From positions 1 to 50,443 of the forward strand of contig JAEUVK010000025.1 in NCBI GenBank assembly GCA_016787135.1: a stretch of DNA of 50,443 nt, given 5' to 3'. This document shows positions 27,387 through 37,856 of the stretch, piece by piece; positions within the stretch are counted from its first letter, which is position 1; each line of letters opens with the position of its first letter. Both the position numbers and the translations under genes were made by a program. The DNA comes from Chitinophagaceae bacterium (GTDB lineage: Bacteria; Bacteroidota; Bacteroidia; Chitinophagales; Chitinophagaceae). The notes below the pieces were generated by a model that saw only the letters and a list, made by a program, of their open reading frames with translations, did no database searches and was not told the DNA's origin.

Positions 27387-29852
27387 TTATTCAGTTCGCA
27401 GTGACTTTACCGGATTCGCAATCGCTGCTTTAACAGCTTGAAAACTGATTGTCAGCATTGCAATCACCAATGCGATCGTCGCTGTAATAACAAAAGCAGT
27501 CCAACTGATGCTGGTACGATAGGCAAAATCCTGCAGCCATTTATTCATAACCCACCAGGCTACCGGTGATGCAATAACGAATGCTATTAATACCAGTTTT
27601 AAAAATTCTTTAGACAACAAACCAACAATACTGCCGGCACTGGCCCCAAGTACCTTTCTTACCCCGATCTCCTTTGTCCGTTGCTCAGCACTGAAAGCGG
27701 CAAGGCCGAATAATCCCAGGCAGGAGATCAGAATTGCTATGATAGTGAAATAACTTACCAAAGAGGATAATCGTTTCTCCGATTCGTAATTTTTCAGGAA
27801 GTCTGTGTCTAGGAAACTGTACTCGAAAGGTTCGTCAGGGTTCAATTTATGCCATTCATTCCTGGCTGACTGTATCAGGTTGTTCATATTTGTTGTATTG
27901 GCATGAACAAGCAGGTAATTGAAAGCCGTCCCGCTGTTCTGGGCAACGACCTGGAAGGCAAAAGGTGTTATTGGCAAATGCAAACTCTCATAATGAAAAT
28001 CTTTGACAACACCTATGATGCCGAAATCATATTTCTGCCCCTGCCAGTCAAAATGGATATTTTGGCCGACGGCCTTTTCAGATGAAGGGAATCCGATCTC
28101 TTTGACCAATGCTTCATTCACCACTATACGCAGTGCGGTGTCAGATGGAAATGCCCGTGAGAACAATCTTCCTGCCACAATTTTAACACCAAGAGTGGGC
28201 AGCAAATCAAAATCAACGTGGTTCATCCTGGTCCTGATACCTTCATGCATACTCTGCCCGTCTTTATAATAAAGATTGTCAGATGGATTAAAGATACCCG
28301 GGTAATACATAGTAGCACCGGCACTGACCACATCCGGAATGCTCTTCAATTCATTTTTCAAAGACTTTGCTGCCTTTTTAGCTGCTTCACTTCGCAACGG
28401 GATGATCAGCTGCTGGTCTTTTGTAAAACCAAGATCCTTATTCCGCATATACTGCATTTGTGAGGCAATAACAACTGATGATATGATCAGGATAACTGAT
28501 ATGACAAACTGAAATACAACGAGGAATTTTCTTAATGAAACGACAGCAAGGGTATTGGCCAGTTTTCCCTTCAATACTTTCACCGGCACGAAAGATGAAA
28601 GATAAAAAGCAGGATAACTTCCCGCTATAAGTCCTGCAACAATAGCCATTATCAAAAAGCCGGTTACCATTAACCAGTTCTGAGCGAAAGAAAAAATGAT
28701 ATTTCTGCCACTTGCCTCATTAAAAAAGGGAAGCAGTATATACATTAAAAAGATAGCCAGAACGAATGCTATAAGCGCCAGCAATACAGATTCGCCAAGG
28801 AACTGCCTGATCAAACCTCCCCTCATAGCCCCCAAAACCTTTCTTACGCCCACTTCAGAGCTGCGCTTTGACGAACGTGCCGTAGAAAGGTTCATGAAAT
28901 TGATACAAGCAATCAGCAAAGTGAAAAGCGCTATTGAAGCAAGTATATAAAGGTATGAGCGGCTGCCCGGCGGGGTCACATTGTTCTTCACCTGTTTGCT
29001 TAAATGTATTTCTTTAAGCGGTATCAAGAACTGTTGCTTATCAAAACCCATTGCCTGCAGGTCCCTCTTTGCATATTTTTCCAGGAAAGACGGGAGCTTT
29101 GATTCGAGTTTCTTATAATCACTGCCGGGCTTAAGCTTCAGGTAAGTATAGAACATGTTATTCGTAGCATAGTCATTGGGGCGTCGTTTGATATATTGTT
29201 CCATATCCCCGCCACCAATACTCATAAAAAATCTTCCGTCTATATGAGAAGGCTTTGATGAAGGCCTGAAAACGCCGGTGATGGTATAGTCATAGGCCCC
29301 GTTGGTGCTGCTGTTTATTCTTATCACTTTGTTAATAGCCGAACCATTACCAAACATCTTTTTCGCTATCTCCTCGTTTATTACCACCGTGTTTGGATGG
29401 TCCAGCGAATTGACTCCTCCCTCGATGAAACGGTAGCTGAATACTCTAAAAAAGGAACTATCGGTCAGAAAGCCCTTTGTTTCATAAAACGATTTCACTT
29501 CGGCATCGGAGCCCGTATTATACTGGAGCAGTGTCTTGTCGTCAGCAAAAAGACCAAGCAAATGCGTAGAAGCCTCTACTTCCGGAAATTCCCTTCTCAT
29601 TCCTTCAGCCATGGGGGCCGGCGTATTGGGCATTGTTTCCTTTTCAGTGCCTCCAAGTACAAAAGTGGTACCTAACTGGTAAATATTTCCGGCATCCCGG
29701 TGATAAGTATCGTAACTCGTTTCATTATTGATATAAAGTGCGATCAGCATACAGCAGGCCAGCCCGCTGCTAAGACCGAAAACATTGATGAAAGAAAAGG
29801 TCTTATTCTTCATCATACTTCTCCAGGCGATCTTGAAATAGTTCTTGAACAT
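27387..29852 (-). CDS. FtsX/MacB-like ABC permease, fourth of the array (long type)
   Basis: 821-aa inner membrane permease, the longest of the six. TM1 is at about 20-42 (ALYINNET), followed by a MacB-like periplasmic domain with a long insertion. TPPGSRSYLYI then precedes LLIACINFMNLSTARSSKRSSEVGVRKVLGAM (about 310-345). After the second periplasmic domain come FLDTDFLKNYESEKR and TKEIGVRKVLGAS. It ends ANPVKSLRTE. The TPPGS segment and the lack of FVDEE place it with the first permease in the long type. It is 10 bp after the third permease and 9 bp before the fifth. Confidence 0.92.
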   Translation of the reverse strand: MFKNYFKIAWRSMMKNKTFSFINVFGLSSGLACCMLIALYINNETSYDTYHRDAGNIYQLGTTFVLGGTEKETMPNTPAPMAEGMRREFPEVEASTHLLGLFADDKTLLQYNTGSDAEVKSFYETKGFLTDSSFFRVFSYRFIEGGVNSLDHPNTVVINEEIAKKMFGNGSAINKVIRINSSTNGAYDYTITGVFRPSSKPSHIDGRFFMSIGGGDMEQYIKRRPNDYATNNMFYTYLKLKPGSDYKKLESKLPSFLEKYAKRDLQAMGFDKQQFLIPLKEIHLSKQVKNNVTPPGSRSYLYILASIALFTLLIACINFMNLSTARSSKRSSEVGVRKVLGAMRGGLIRQFLGESVLLALIAFVLAIFLMYILLPFFNEASGRNIIFSFAQNWLMVTGFLIMAIVAGLIAGSYPAFYLSSFVPVKVLKGKLANTLAVVSLRKFLVVFQFVISVILIISSVVIASQMQYMRNKDLGFTKDQQLIIPLRSEAAKKAAKSLKNELKSIPDVVSAGATMYYPGIFNPSDNLYYKDGQSMHEGIRTRMNHVDFDLLPTLGVKIVAGRLFSRAFPSDTALRIVVNEALVKEIGFPSSEKAVGQNIHFDWQGQKYDFGIIGVVKDFHYESLHLPITPFAFQVVAQNSGTAFNYLLVHANTTNMNNLIQSARNEWHKLNPDEPFEYSFLDTDFLKNYESEKRLSSLVSYFTIIAILISCLGLFGLAAFSAEQRTKEIGVRKVLGASAGSIVGLLSKEFLKLVLIAFVIASPVAWWVMNKWLQDFAYRTSISWTAFVITATIALVIAMLTISFQAVKAAIANPVKSLRTE

Positions 29853-29862
29853 ACCTTATATT

Positions 29863-32223
29863 TTATTCTGTTCGCAATGATTTTACAGGGTTGGCGATAG
29901 CTGCTTTCAGGGTATTCAGGCTGACGACAATTAACGTAAGCAGTAGTATTAATAAGCCCACTGCTACAAACAGCCAGATGCTTATGTGAATGCGGAAAGC
30001 GTATTGCTGCAGCCAGTCGTTCATGAACCACCATGCCAGCGGAAGCGCTATGACAAATGCGATGAGGACCAGTTTCAAAAACTCCTTTGAAATGAGCAGG
30101 AGCAGCTGCTGCACTGTTGCACCGAGTACTTTGCGTACACCGATCTCCCTGATCCGTTTTTCAATGGTGAAAGAAGCAAGACCTGCGAGCCCGATACAGC
30201 AAATAAAAATGGCGAGACAGGCAAATACATTAGTGATCTTACTGATCAGGTCCTCGGTCAGGAATTTTTTCCCGAATTCCTCATCCACAAACTGGTACTC
30301 GAACGGATAAGAGGGGTTATATTTTTTAAAAACCGACTCGATCAAAGGCAAAGCCTTTTGAGGCGATACATCCTGGCCAAGCCTTATGCTGATAGAATTA
30401 CAATTGTATGGCTGGTAATAGACCATCATCGGATCCACCGGTTTGAAAGGCGATTCCATCACTATATTACCCGTAATGCCAATCACGGTGTAATTCCTGT
30501 TCCCATACCTCATCAGCATACCAACAGGGTTTTGCAAACCCATTGCCTTAACAGCTGCTTCATTCAACAGCATAGCAGATGAATCAGAAGGCATTCCTGA
30601 AAAATCCTTTCCCTGCAGAATCTTTACTCCCATTGTCTTTGAAAAATCTATATCCGTACTTAACCCGGCCATGATGATATCTGCATTGGCAGGTTTACCT
30701 TCCCAATCAGGTGCAGGCGACTTCCACCATATATCAGTAATAGGAGAAAGTGTTCTCGTGACTGCACTGATCTTCCCGGTTTTTATCAATTCATCTTTTA
30801 TCACAGCAAAGTTGTTTTGAGTGTCGTACGTGGCCGGGATCGTTATCAGGTTATCGGGGTTATACCCCATATCCCGGTTCTTGATATGCTGTATCTGCTG
30901 GTAAATGATTATAGTAGCAGAAATCAGTACGATCGAAATAACGAATTGCCCCACTACCAGTACATGCCTTGGCAGTACAGCTCTTTTACCTGATGCAAAA
31001 GTCCCTTTTAATACCCGCACAGGATTAAAAGAAGAAAGGTACAGGGCCGGGTAGCTGCCTGCGACCAAACCAGTGAACAGTATAATGATCAAAGCGCCGA
31101 TCCAGAAAACCGGGCTGGAAATATCCAGCGAAAGCTGTTTATCGACTAATGTATTGAAAGAAGGCAGCAAAAGGTAAACAGCAAAAACAGACAACACAAA
31201 AGCGATGCAAGCCAGTATGATGGTCTCAGAAAAGAATTGAAACATCAATTGTCTTTTGCCTGAACCTAGTGTTTTTCTTACGCCTACTTCTTTTGCCCTT
31301 TTTTCGCTTCGTGCAGTGGAAAGGTTCATGAAGTTTATACAGGCTATGAGTAAAATGATCACAGCAATAATAGAAAAAAGGCGCACATATGCTATCATCC
31401 CGCCTGTATTCTTTCCCTCCTTAAAATCACTGTACAACCTCCATTTACTCATAGGGAATGTGAAGTATGTACTTATCTTCTTATCTGATGGGTCATGCTG
31501 GTATTTGATATCGTTTATACTTTTGTCAATGAGCTGCATGCTGGCGCCGGGGCCTGCCTGTACAAACACATTCCAGGAGGAATTTGTCCATTCATTCATT
31601 GATCTCTTTATATAGTCATTGGAATAATTGAAGGGCATTATGTAATCAAACTGAAAGGTAGAATTGCCCGGAACATCGGCAACTACTGCGGTGACCTTTA
31701 CATCATACTCGTTATTTATCCTGATCACCTTATCTAAGGGATCGGTATTACCAAACAAAGCCTTTGCTGAAGATTGTGTCAATACAATTGACGAAGGGTC
31801 AGTGATAGCAGTCCAGGGATTGCCCTTAATGAACTTCCAGGAGAACATATCAAAAAAATGCTCACTAACCGTATAACCTTCCTTTTTCAACCTGCTATCG
31901 GCATAGCTGAGGATGCGTGGCTGCCGCGATGTTGTGACCACAGCCCGCTTCACCTGGGGGATATTGCTTTCTATTGATCTTGCCAGAGGCAATACCATAT
32001 TCTCGTCTGTAAATATCTGGTTATTAAAATTGCGGGTAGCAAGGACCTTGTATAAATGATCATATTGTTTATGAAATTTATTGTACCCGAGTTCATCCTG
32101 CACCCATAAGAAAATGAAGATAGTACAGGTAATGCCAATGGTCAGGCCGAGAAGATTGGTAGCGGAAAATCCTTTATTTCTCCACAAATTTCTCCATGCG
32201 ATCTTGAAATAATTCTTCAGCAT
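29863..32223 (-). CDS. FtsX/MacB-like ABC permease, third of the array (short type)
   Basis: 786-aa inner membrane permease. TM1 (about 20-42) ends in FLWVQDEL. The first TM block is introduced by SKWRLYSDFKEGKNTGG and LLIACINFMNLSTARSEKRAKEVGVRKTLGS. The second periplasmic domain contains the short-type motif DWEGKP, and FVDEEFGKKFLTED precedes the last TM block, where the FtsX motif reads IREIGVRKVLGAT. It ends ANPVKSLRTE. A 66-bp gap before this gene is the largest inside the five-permease series, but I saw no hairpin or promoter in it. Confidence 0.92.
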   Translation of the reverse strand: MLKNYFKIAWRNLWRNKGFSATNLLGLTIGITCTIFIFLWVQDELGYNKFHKQYDHLYKVLATRNFNNQIFTDENMVLPLARSIESNIPQVKRAVVTTSRQPRILSYADSRLKKEGYTVSEHFFDMFSWKFIKGNPWTAITDPSSIVLTQSSAKALFGNTDPLDKVIRINNEYDVKVTAVVADVPGNSTFQFDYIMPFNYSNDYIKRSMNEWTNSSWNVFVQAGPGASMQLIDKSINDIKYQHDPSDKKISTYFTFPMSKWRLYSDFKEGKNTGGMIAYVRLFSIIAVIILLIACINFMNLSTARSEKRAKEVGVRKTLGSGKRQLMFQFFSETIILACIAFVLSVFAVYLLLPSFNTLVDKQLSLDISSPVFWIGALIIILFTGLVAGSYPALYLSSFNPVRVLKGTFASGKRAVLPRHVLVVGQFVISIVLISATIIIYQQIQHIKNRDMGYNPDNLITIPATYDTQNNFAVIKDELIKTGKISAVTRTLSPITDIWWKSPAPDWEGKPANADIIMAGLSTDIDFSKTMGVKILQGKDFSGMPSDSSAMLLNEAAVKAMGLQNPVGMLMRYGNRNYTVIGITGNIVMESPFKPVDPMMVYYQPYNCNSISIRLGQDVSPQKALPLIESVFKKYNPSYPFEYQFVDEEFGKKFLTEDLISKITNVFACLAIFICCIGLAGLASFTIEKRIREIGVRKVLGATVQQLLLLISKEFLKLVLIAFVIALPLAWWFMNDWLQQYAFRIHISIWLFVAVGLLILLLTLIVVSLNTLKAAIANPVKSLRTE

Positions 32224-32289
32224 AATACATTTTTAAATTGATTGAAACGGGTGACTGATATGGTGTCAGCCGACCGCTTCCTGTTCTTT

Positions 32290-34653
32290 TTATTCAGTTC
32301 TCAATGATTTCACCGGATTAGCAACAGCAGCCTTGACAGACTGATAGCTCACAGTCAATACAGAAATGGCAAAGGACAACAGACCGGCAAAAGCAAACAC
32401 CTGCCATTGAATATTTACATGATAAGGATAATCCCGCAGCCATTGATGCATCATCCACCAGGCCACAGGACTAGCAATAACGAATGAGATCATCACCAGT
32501 TTTAAAAAATCTTTGGATAACAATGCCGTGATCCCTGTGACCGATGCTCCTAACACTTTGCGTACGCCGATCTCCTTGATGCGGTTCTCCGCCATATAAG
32601 TAGCGAGGCCAAACAAACCAAGACAGGAAATAAAAATGGTCAATGCGGCAAACAAAGCCGCCAGTGTACCTGTTCTTTCCTCTGCTTTGAACTTTGCAGC
32701 ATATTCTTCATCCACAAATTTGTACTCAAACGGATATTCGGGATTATATTTCTTAAAGATCGCTTCTGCCCGTTTAAGGTTATCAGCTGTTGGATTAGAT
32801 CCGTTGAGCTTGAAATGTATGATATTGAACCAGCCTTTTGCTCCCCCGATCAGCATGGGCTTTGTCGGGTAATACGGCGACTGAAGAATAAAATCTTTTA
32901 TCACACCAATGATATGGTACTTTGTGTCTCCGTCTTTGACGATCTGGCCGATAGGATCTTTAAAATTCATGACCTTCGCTGCACTTTCATTGACGATCAT
33001 TCCGAGTGAATCGGTTGGAAATTCTTTCAGGTTGAAATCGCGGCCTTTTATCAGCGTCAGCCCCATGGTAGTGGTAACACTTTCATCGGCACTGTACCTG
33101 TCAAAATCTGTTTTATCGTTAGGGTCCTTTCCTTCCCACTCAAAACCCCAGCTATCACTCCATCCCTGTGTGATCGGAGCGCTGGTCTTTGTTACAGATT
33201 TTGCAATTCCGGATGATAGTAATTCATTTTTGACCAGCGCATAATTCTTATCAAGGTCCCCGGTCAGAAAATGATAAACAAGATTGTCACGGACATAACC
33301 GCTTTCCCTGTTGCGTGCATGATCTATCTGTTGTTTAACAATGGCCGTACAAATGATCAGTATGATCGCAAAAGTGAATTGTAATACCACCAGCAATTTC
33401 CTTGGAGTGATCAATGCGTTCGCCGCTTTGAATGTTCCTTTCAGGACCTTTGACGGATTAAAAGAAGAAAGGAAGAAAGCCGGGTAGCTTCCTGCTACCA
33501 GCCCTGTTACTATAATAAAACCTGCAGCAAACAGCCAGAATCGTATATCTGTAAAATCAAGAAACAGTTTCTTATCTGTCAACTGTCCGAAAGACGGTAA
33601 TGCTACCTGCACGATCAGGATGGCAAAAACAGCCGCGATAAAGGAAATCAATATTGATTCACCAATGAACTGTCCGACCAATGATCGTTTCTGCGCTCCT
33701 ACCACTTTTCTAATACCTACTTCCTTTGCCCTTTTCTCACTGCGTGCTGTACTCAGGTTCATAAAATTGATACAGGCGATCAGCAGGATGAACGCTGCAA
33801 TGACACCGAACAACTTTACAAATTCGATCAGGCCGCCATCTTCTTTACCATTGGTGAAATTGGAATACAACCTCCAGCGGCTAACAGGATACAGAAACAT
33901 TTCCCATGCAGGGTCGTCATCTTTATCATATCTCGGTTTTAATACCTTCATTTTCTCATTGGCAGAAGCAAGACTGGCATTTTCCTTTAGCAGCACATAA
34001 TTCCGGGTAGAATTATTACCCCAGCTGCTGTCGTCTTCCCCCACACGCACCAGGTAACCCCATGGCAGCAGGTATTCAAATTTGAACCGGGTATTATTGG
34101 GCAGATCCTTAAGTATTCCTGTTACGGTGAAATTATCTTTATTATCCAGCTTAATGGTCTTTCCCATCGCTTCTTCATCACCAAATATCTTTTGGGCCAG
34201 CTTTTCTGTGAGCAGGATAGAAAAACCTCCGTTCAAAGCTGTTTTAGGATCACCCTTCAGCAACGGGAAACTGAACATCTGCAAAAAACCCGTATCTACA
34301 ATATTACCAGCAACGGTCAATCTTTTATCCCCGATAGAAAATAAAAAACTCCGGGGCCAGTTCACTCTTACAGCACGTTCTACTTCCGGCAGATCCTTTT
34401 CCACAGTTCTTGCCAGTATTTTTGGTGTGGTATTCCAGCATTGCAGTTTTCCGCTGAAGTGTGCTTTGTTCCATGCTTCATAGATCCTCTCCCTTTTTTC
34501 ATGAAACTGATCATAGCTTATCTCACTTTGTATCCATAGCAAAATGAGAATAGCGGCCGCCATTCCAATGGCCAGGCCCGAAATATTGATAAAGGAAAAT
34601 CCTTTATTCCTGGAGAGGTTACGTAAAGCGATCTTCAGATAATTCCTGATCAT
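32290..34653 (-). CDS. FtsX/MacB-like ABC permease, second of the array (short type)
   Basis: 787-aa inner membrane permease of the short type. TM1 (about 20-42) ends in LLWIQSEI. The first TM block follows SRWRLYSNFTNGKEDGG and has LLIACINFMNLSTARSEKRAKEVGIRKVVGA. The second periplasmic domain has FEWEGKDPND, and FVDEEYAAKFKAEER precedes IKEIGVRKVLGAS. It ends ANPVKSLRTE. It starts 10 bp after the first permease. Its closest relative by eye in the window is the third permease, so the short type may have spread by local duplication. Confidence 0.92.
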   Translation of the reverse strand: MIRNYLKIALRNLSRNKGFSFINISGLAIGMAAAILILLWIQSEISYDQFHEKRERIYEAWNKAHFSGKLQCWNTTPKILARTVEKDLPEVERAVRVNWPRSFLFSIGDKRLTVAGNIVDTGFLQMFSFPLLKGDPKTALNGGFSILLTEKLAQKIFGDEEAMGKTIKLDNKDNFTVTGILKDLPNNTRFKFEYLLPWGYLVRVGEDDSSWGNNSTRNYVLLKENASLASANEKMKVLKPRYDKDDDPAWEMFLYPVSRWRLYSNFTNGKEDGGLIEFVKLFGVIAAFILLIACINFMNLSTARSEKRAKEVGIRKVVGAQKRSLVGQFIGESILISFIAAVFAILIVQVALPSFGQLTDKKLFLDFTDIRFWLFAAGFIIVTGLVAGSYPAFFLSSFNPSKVLKGTFKAANALITPRKLLVVLQFTFAIILIICTAIVKQQIDHARNRESGYVRDNLVYHFLTGDLDKNYALVKNELLSSGIAKSVTKTSAPITQGWSDSWGFEWEGKDPNDKTDFDRYSADESVTTTMGLTLIKGRDFNLKEFPTDSLGMIVNESAAKVMNFKDPIGQIVKDGDTKYHIIGVIKDFILQSPYYPTKPMLIGGAKGWFNIIHFKLNGSNPTADNLKRAEAIFKKYNPEYPFEYKFVDEEYAAKFKAEERTGTLAALFAALTIFISCLGLFGLATYMAENRIKEIGVRKVLGASVTGITALLSKDFLKLVMISFVIASPVAWWMMHQWLRDYPYHVNIQWQVFAFAGLLSFAISVLTVSYQSVKAAVANPVKSLRTE

Positions 34654-34663
34654 GATTCTTTTT

Positions 34664-37102
34664 TTATTCTGTTCTGAGACTTTTTACCGGGTTGGCGACA
34701 GCCGCTTTGACAGCCTGGAAAACAACCGTACATAATGCGATCAGCATAGTGATAAGTGCCGCAGCAATAAATATCCACCAACCGATATTGATCCTGTAAG
34801 CAAAATCCTGTAGCCATTTGTTCATGGCAAACCATGCTACGGGAAATGCAATGACAGCTCCGATCAATACCAGTCTGGCAAAATCCCCGGACAACATGAA
34901 AACAATATTGGAGACGGATGCTCCCAGCACTTTACGTACACCGATCTCTTTGGTGCGTTGTTCTGCCATGTATGTAGCCAGGCCGAATAATCCCAGGCAG
35001 GCAATGAGAATGGCCAGCACAGAAAACACCACCGCAATCGTTCCGGCACGTTGCTCACTACGGTACATCTCATCAAAGGAGTCACTCATAAACCGATAAC
35101 TGAAGGGCATACCGGGAGCCAGCGACTTCCACCTTTTCTCAATCTGTGGAATCAGGTTCGCTGAATTGGCAGCATCTATTTTAAAGGACGCCAGTCCGGG
35201 CTGGCTACCAAGCCGCATACACAAAGGCCCCAGCTTCTGCCGCAATGATTCGAAATGAAAATCTTTTATCACCCCAATGATCGGGAATACTATGGAGGGG
35301 TCACCGGGGTTATTACCGGGAGCATATATCCGTTTACCAACCGGGTCATCGTATCCAAGCAATCTGGACGTAGTTTCCGTAATGAGTATGGCATTTGAAT
35401 CAGCGCCGTAATCTTTTGAAAAATTCCGTCCCTTCACTATTTCCATCCCCATTGTTCTGATATAATCATAATCCACAGTCCATGTTTGCATATCTACTCC
35501 ATTTTCCGTATTCATTACCGCTTCTTTAGAAAAGGTATTATCGCTGCGGGACGAATTGGTAACAGGCAGGAAAGAACTGATAGTTCCGCTGCTTACTCCC
35601 TGCATGGCCAGTACTTCATTTTTAAAAGCCGCTATATTATTGTTAAGCGCATAAGCCCTGTCAATGATCAGCACCTGATCTTTATTGAATCCTAGTTTCT
35701 TAGTCTGGATATACCGCAGCTGGTTATACACTACAATAGTTCCGATGATGAGCAGGATGGATGTCGCAAATTGAAAAATCACCAGGCCATTCCGGAGATT
35801 ACTTTTTTTAAATCCTGTGCTCATGGTTCCTTTCAAAACAGCAATGGGCCTGAACCGGGAAAGGAACAATGCAGGGTAGCTACCGGCCAGTACCCCTACT
35901 ACAAAGGGAAGCAGCAGCAGGAAGGGCAGTATTTGAATACCCAGAAGATCTTTCAGAGAAAGAGATTTAGCAGCAATATCATTGAACAAAGGCAAAACCA
36001 GATAACAAATAGCAAGACCAATGATAAGGGATATGCCCGCCGTAATGGTAGATTCGACCAGGAACTGGGTGATCAGTGTTCTTCTTTCCGTTCCCAATAC
36101 TTTGCGGATCCCCACTTCCTTCGCTCTTTTGGCGCTGCGTGCCGTACTCAGGTTCATAAAGTTGATGCAGGCAAGGAGAAGTATAAACAACGCTACGGCC
36201 GAAAAAATATATACGTATTGGATACTGCCGGGCGGAGTGATCTCAAATGAATAGTCGCTGTATAAATGGATCCTGGTAAGCGGCATGAGGCTGTATTCAA
36301 GCTTGTTCCCTGACTTCTTTAGTTCATCCATACTGCTGATCCTGATAAACTGCTGTACATAAGGCAAAACATACTTATTGGTGTATTGCGTAAAGTTTTT
36401 TTCAAATGCCCTGTAATCTGTTCCCGGCTTTAATAACAGGTATGTAATAAAATTATGACTGGTAAGCTGGCCCCATTGGTAATCCACATTCTTCATCGAA
36501 AAGATAAAGTCAAAATTAAAATGCGATTCTTTCCGGATATCCTTTATAACTGCTGTTATCTTATATGGGGTAATCGTTTCCCCGTTCCTGACTTCTATAT
36601 ACTTCCCCACCACATTTACATCATTGAAATATTTCTTTGCAGTTGATTCGGTCACCACTACAGTGTTCGGTTCATTCAACGCTGTTTTGGTATCGCCACC
36701 AATGGCCGGCAGCTTAAATACAGAAAAGAAAGTAGAGTCTGCATTCGTTACATGCGACTCATTGATAAATTCATTGCCCTTTTTTATCAGTTTATCGCCG
36801 TCATTAGTATATAGCCGGGTGTATTCCTCTACCTGCGGATAATCCTTTTTCAGCAATGGGCCCATCATGTCAGATGTCTGTGTCATGTGCAGATCGCCGC
36901 CGCCAAACCGGATGTCTGAATTGATCCGGAAAATACGGTCAGCGTTTTTGACGTGACGGTCATAACTCAGTTCATCCGTTATGAATAAGGTAATGAGCAA
37001 ACAGGTAGCAAGACCTGCCGCGAGCCCGAAAATGTTGATGGCGCTATATCCTTTATTTTTCCAAAGGTTCCGGAATGCTACTTTAAAATAATTTTTTATC
37101 AT
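34664..37102 (-). CDS. FtsX/MacB-like ABC permease, first of the array (long type)
   Basis: 812-aa inner membrane permease. TM1 is at about 20-42 (TLFITDEL), followed by a MacB-like periplasmic domain. ITPPGSIQYVYIF leads into LLLACINFMNLSTARSAKRAKEVGIRKVLGTE (about 300-335). After the second periplasmic domain come FMSDSFDEMYRSEQR and TKEIGVRKVLGAS (about residue 720). It ends ANPVKSLRTE. It lies 47 bp after the intact ATPase gene and is the first of five consecutive permease genes. Topology by family is eight TM helices, so one polypeptide has the core of both halves of a MacB-like dimer. Confidence 0.92.
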   Translation of the reverse strand: MIKNYFKVAFRNLWKNKGYSAINIFGLAAGLATCLLITLFITDELSYDRHVKNADRIFRINSDIRFGGGDLHMTQTSDMMGPLLKKDYPQVEEYTRLYTNDGDKLIKKGNEFINESHVTNADSTFFSVFKLPAIGGDTKTALNEPNTVVVTESTAKKYFNDVNVVGKYIEVRNGETITPYKITAVIKDIRKESHFNFDFIFSMKNVDYQWGQLTSHNFITYLLLKPGTDYRAFEKNFTQYTNKYVLPYVQQFIRISSMDELKKSGNKLEYSLMPLTRIHLYSDYSFEITPPGSIQYVYIFSAVALFILLLACINFMNLSTARSAKRAKEVGIRKVLGTERRTLITQFLVESTITAGISLIIGLAICYLVLPLFNDIAAKSLSLKDLLGIQILPFLLLLPFVVGVLAGSYPALFLSRFRPIAVLKGTMSTGFKKSNLRNGLVIFQFATSILLIIGTIVVYNQLRYIQTKKLGFNKDQVLIIDRAYALNNNIAAFKNEVLAMQGVSSGTISSFLPVTNSSRSDNTFSKEAVMNTENGVDMQTWTVDYDYIRTMGMEIVKGRNFSKDYGADSNAILITETTSRLLGYDDPVGKRIYAPGNNPGDPSIVFPIIGVIKDFHFESLRQKLGPLCMRLGSQPGLASFKIDAANSANLIPQIEKRWKSLAPGMPFSYRFMSDSFDEMYRSEQRAGTIAVVFSVLAILIACLGLFGLATYMAEQRTKEIGVRKVLGASVSNIVFMLSGDFARLVLIGAVIAFPVAWFAMNKWLQDFAYRINIGWWIFIAAALITMLIALCTVVFQAVKAAVANPVKSLRTE

Positions 37103-37149
37103 GGCTTTACTTTAAGTTGATGATCGCCTCCGGTTAAATATGTTATCCG

Positions 37150-37827
37150 TTATACCATTATATTCTCCAGCACAGTTTGCCCGTCCAGCATACGAATGAT
37201 GCGATGACTGTACCGGGCATCATGTTCGCTGTGTGTAACCATAACGATAGTAGTCCCCTGTTCATTCAGGTCTGTAAGCATCTGCATTACTTCGTTACCA
37301 TTGCTGGAGTCAAGGTTCCCGGTAGGCTCGTCTGCCAGAATTAGTTTAGGTTTATTGACCACCGCCCTTGCTACTGCCACACGCTGTTGCTGGCCACCTG
37401 ATAACTGCTGGGGATAGTGATTGCGCCGGTGCATGATCTGCATTTTATCCAGTACCTCCTCTACTCTTTTTTTCCGATCGCCTGGCTTTACGCCGGTATA
37501 GATCAATGGCAGCTCTACATTTTCAAATACGGTCAGCTCATCTATAAGGTTAAAACTCTGGAATACGAAACCTATGTTTCGCTTGCGCAGATCGGCCCTT
37601 TTTCGTTCATTGAACTTAGCTACTTCAATACCATTAAAAATAAAACTGCCGCTATCGGGGTCATCCAATAATCCAAGAATATTCAGTAAGGTGGACTTGC
37701 CGCAACCAGACGGGCCCATTACCGCTACGAATTCCCCTTCTTTTACTTCAATGGATAATTTATTTAATGCTACAGTTTCCACCTCATCGGTGCGGTAAAC
37801 TTTTTCGAGATCGGTGATCTTGATCAT
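37150..37827 (-). CDS. ABC transporter ATP-binding protein (MacB/LolD type), canonical motifs
   Basis: 225-aa ATPase predicted to drive the FtsX-like permeases that follow. Walker A GPSGCGKS (38-45), Q-loop Gln90, signature LSGGQQQRV (142-150), Walker B LILADE (162-167), D-loop NLDS (171-174) and H-loop His199 are all intact, in contrast to the second ATPase at 21727-22389. It lies between the small ORF (29 bp upstream) and the first permease (47 bp downstream). It is likely the main energy source for the array. Peripheral inner membrane location by family. Confidence 0.95.
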   Translation of the reverse strand: MIKITDLEKVYRTDEVETVALNKLSIEVKEGEFVAVMGPSGCGKSTLLNILGLLDDPDSGSFIFNGIEVAKFNERKRADLRKRNIGFVFQSFNLIDELTVFENVELPLIYTGVKPGDRKKRVEEVLDKMQIMHRRNHYPQQLSGGQQQRVAVARAVVNKPKLILADEPTGNLDSSNGNEVMQMLTDLNEQGTTIVMVTHSEHDARYSHRIIRMLDGQTVLENIMV

Positions 37828-37856
37828 TGTATCCTGTTTAATGTTTACAGATAAAA

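Noticed and set aside
35771..36250. 159-codon ORF antisense to the first permease
   Set aside because: Very rich in Gln, Lys and Arg, as expected from reading the opposite strand of a membrane protein gene; inside a confident CDS.
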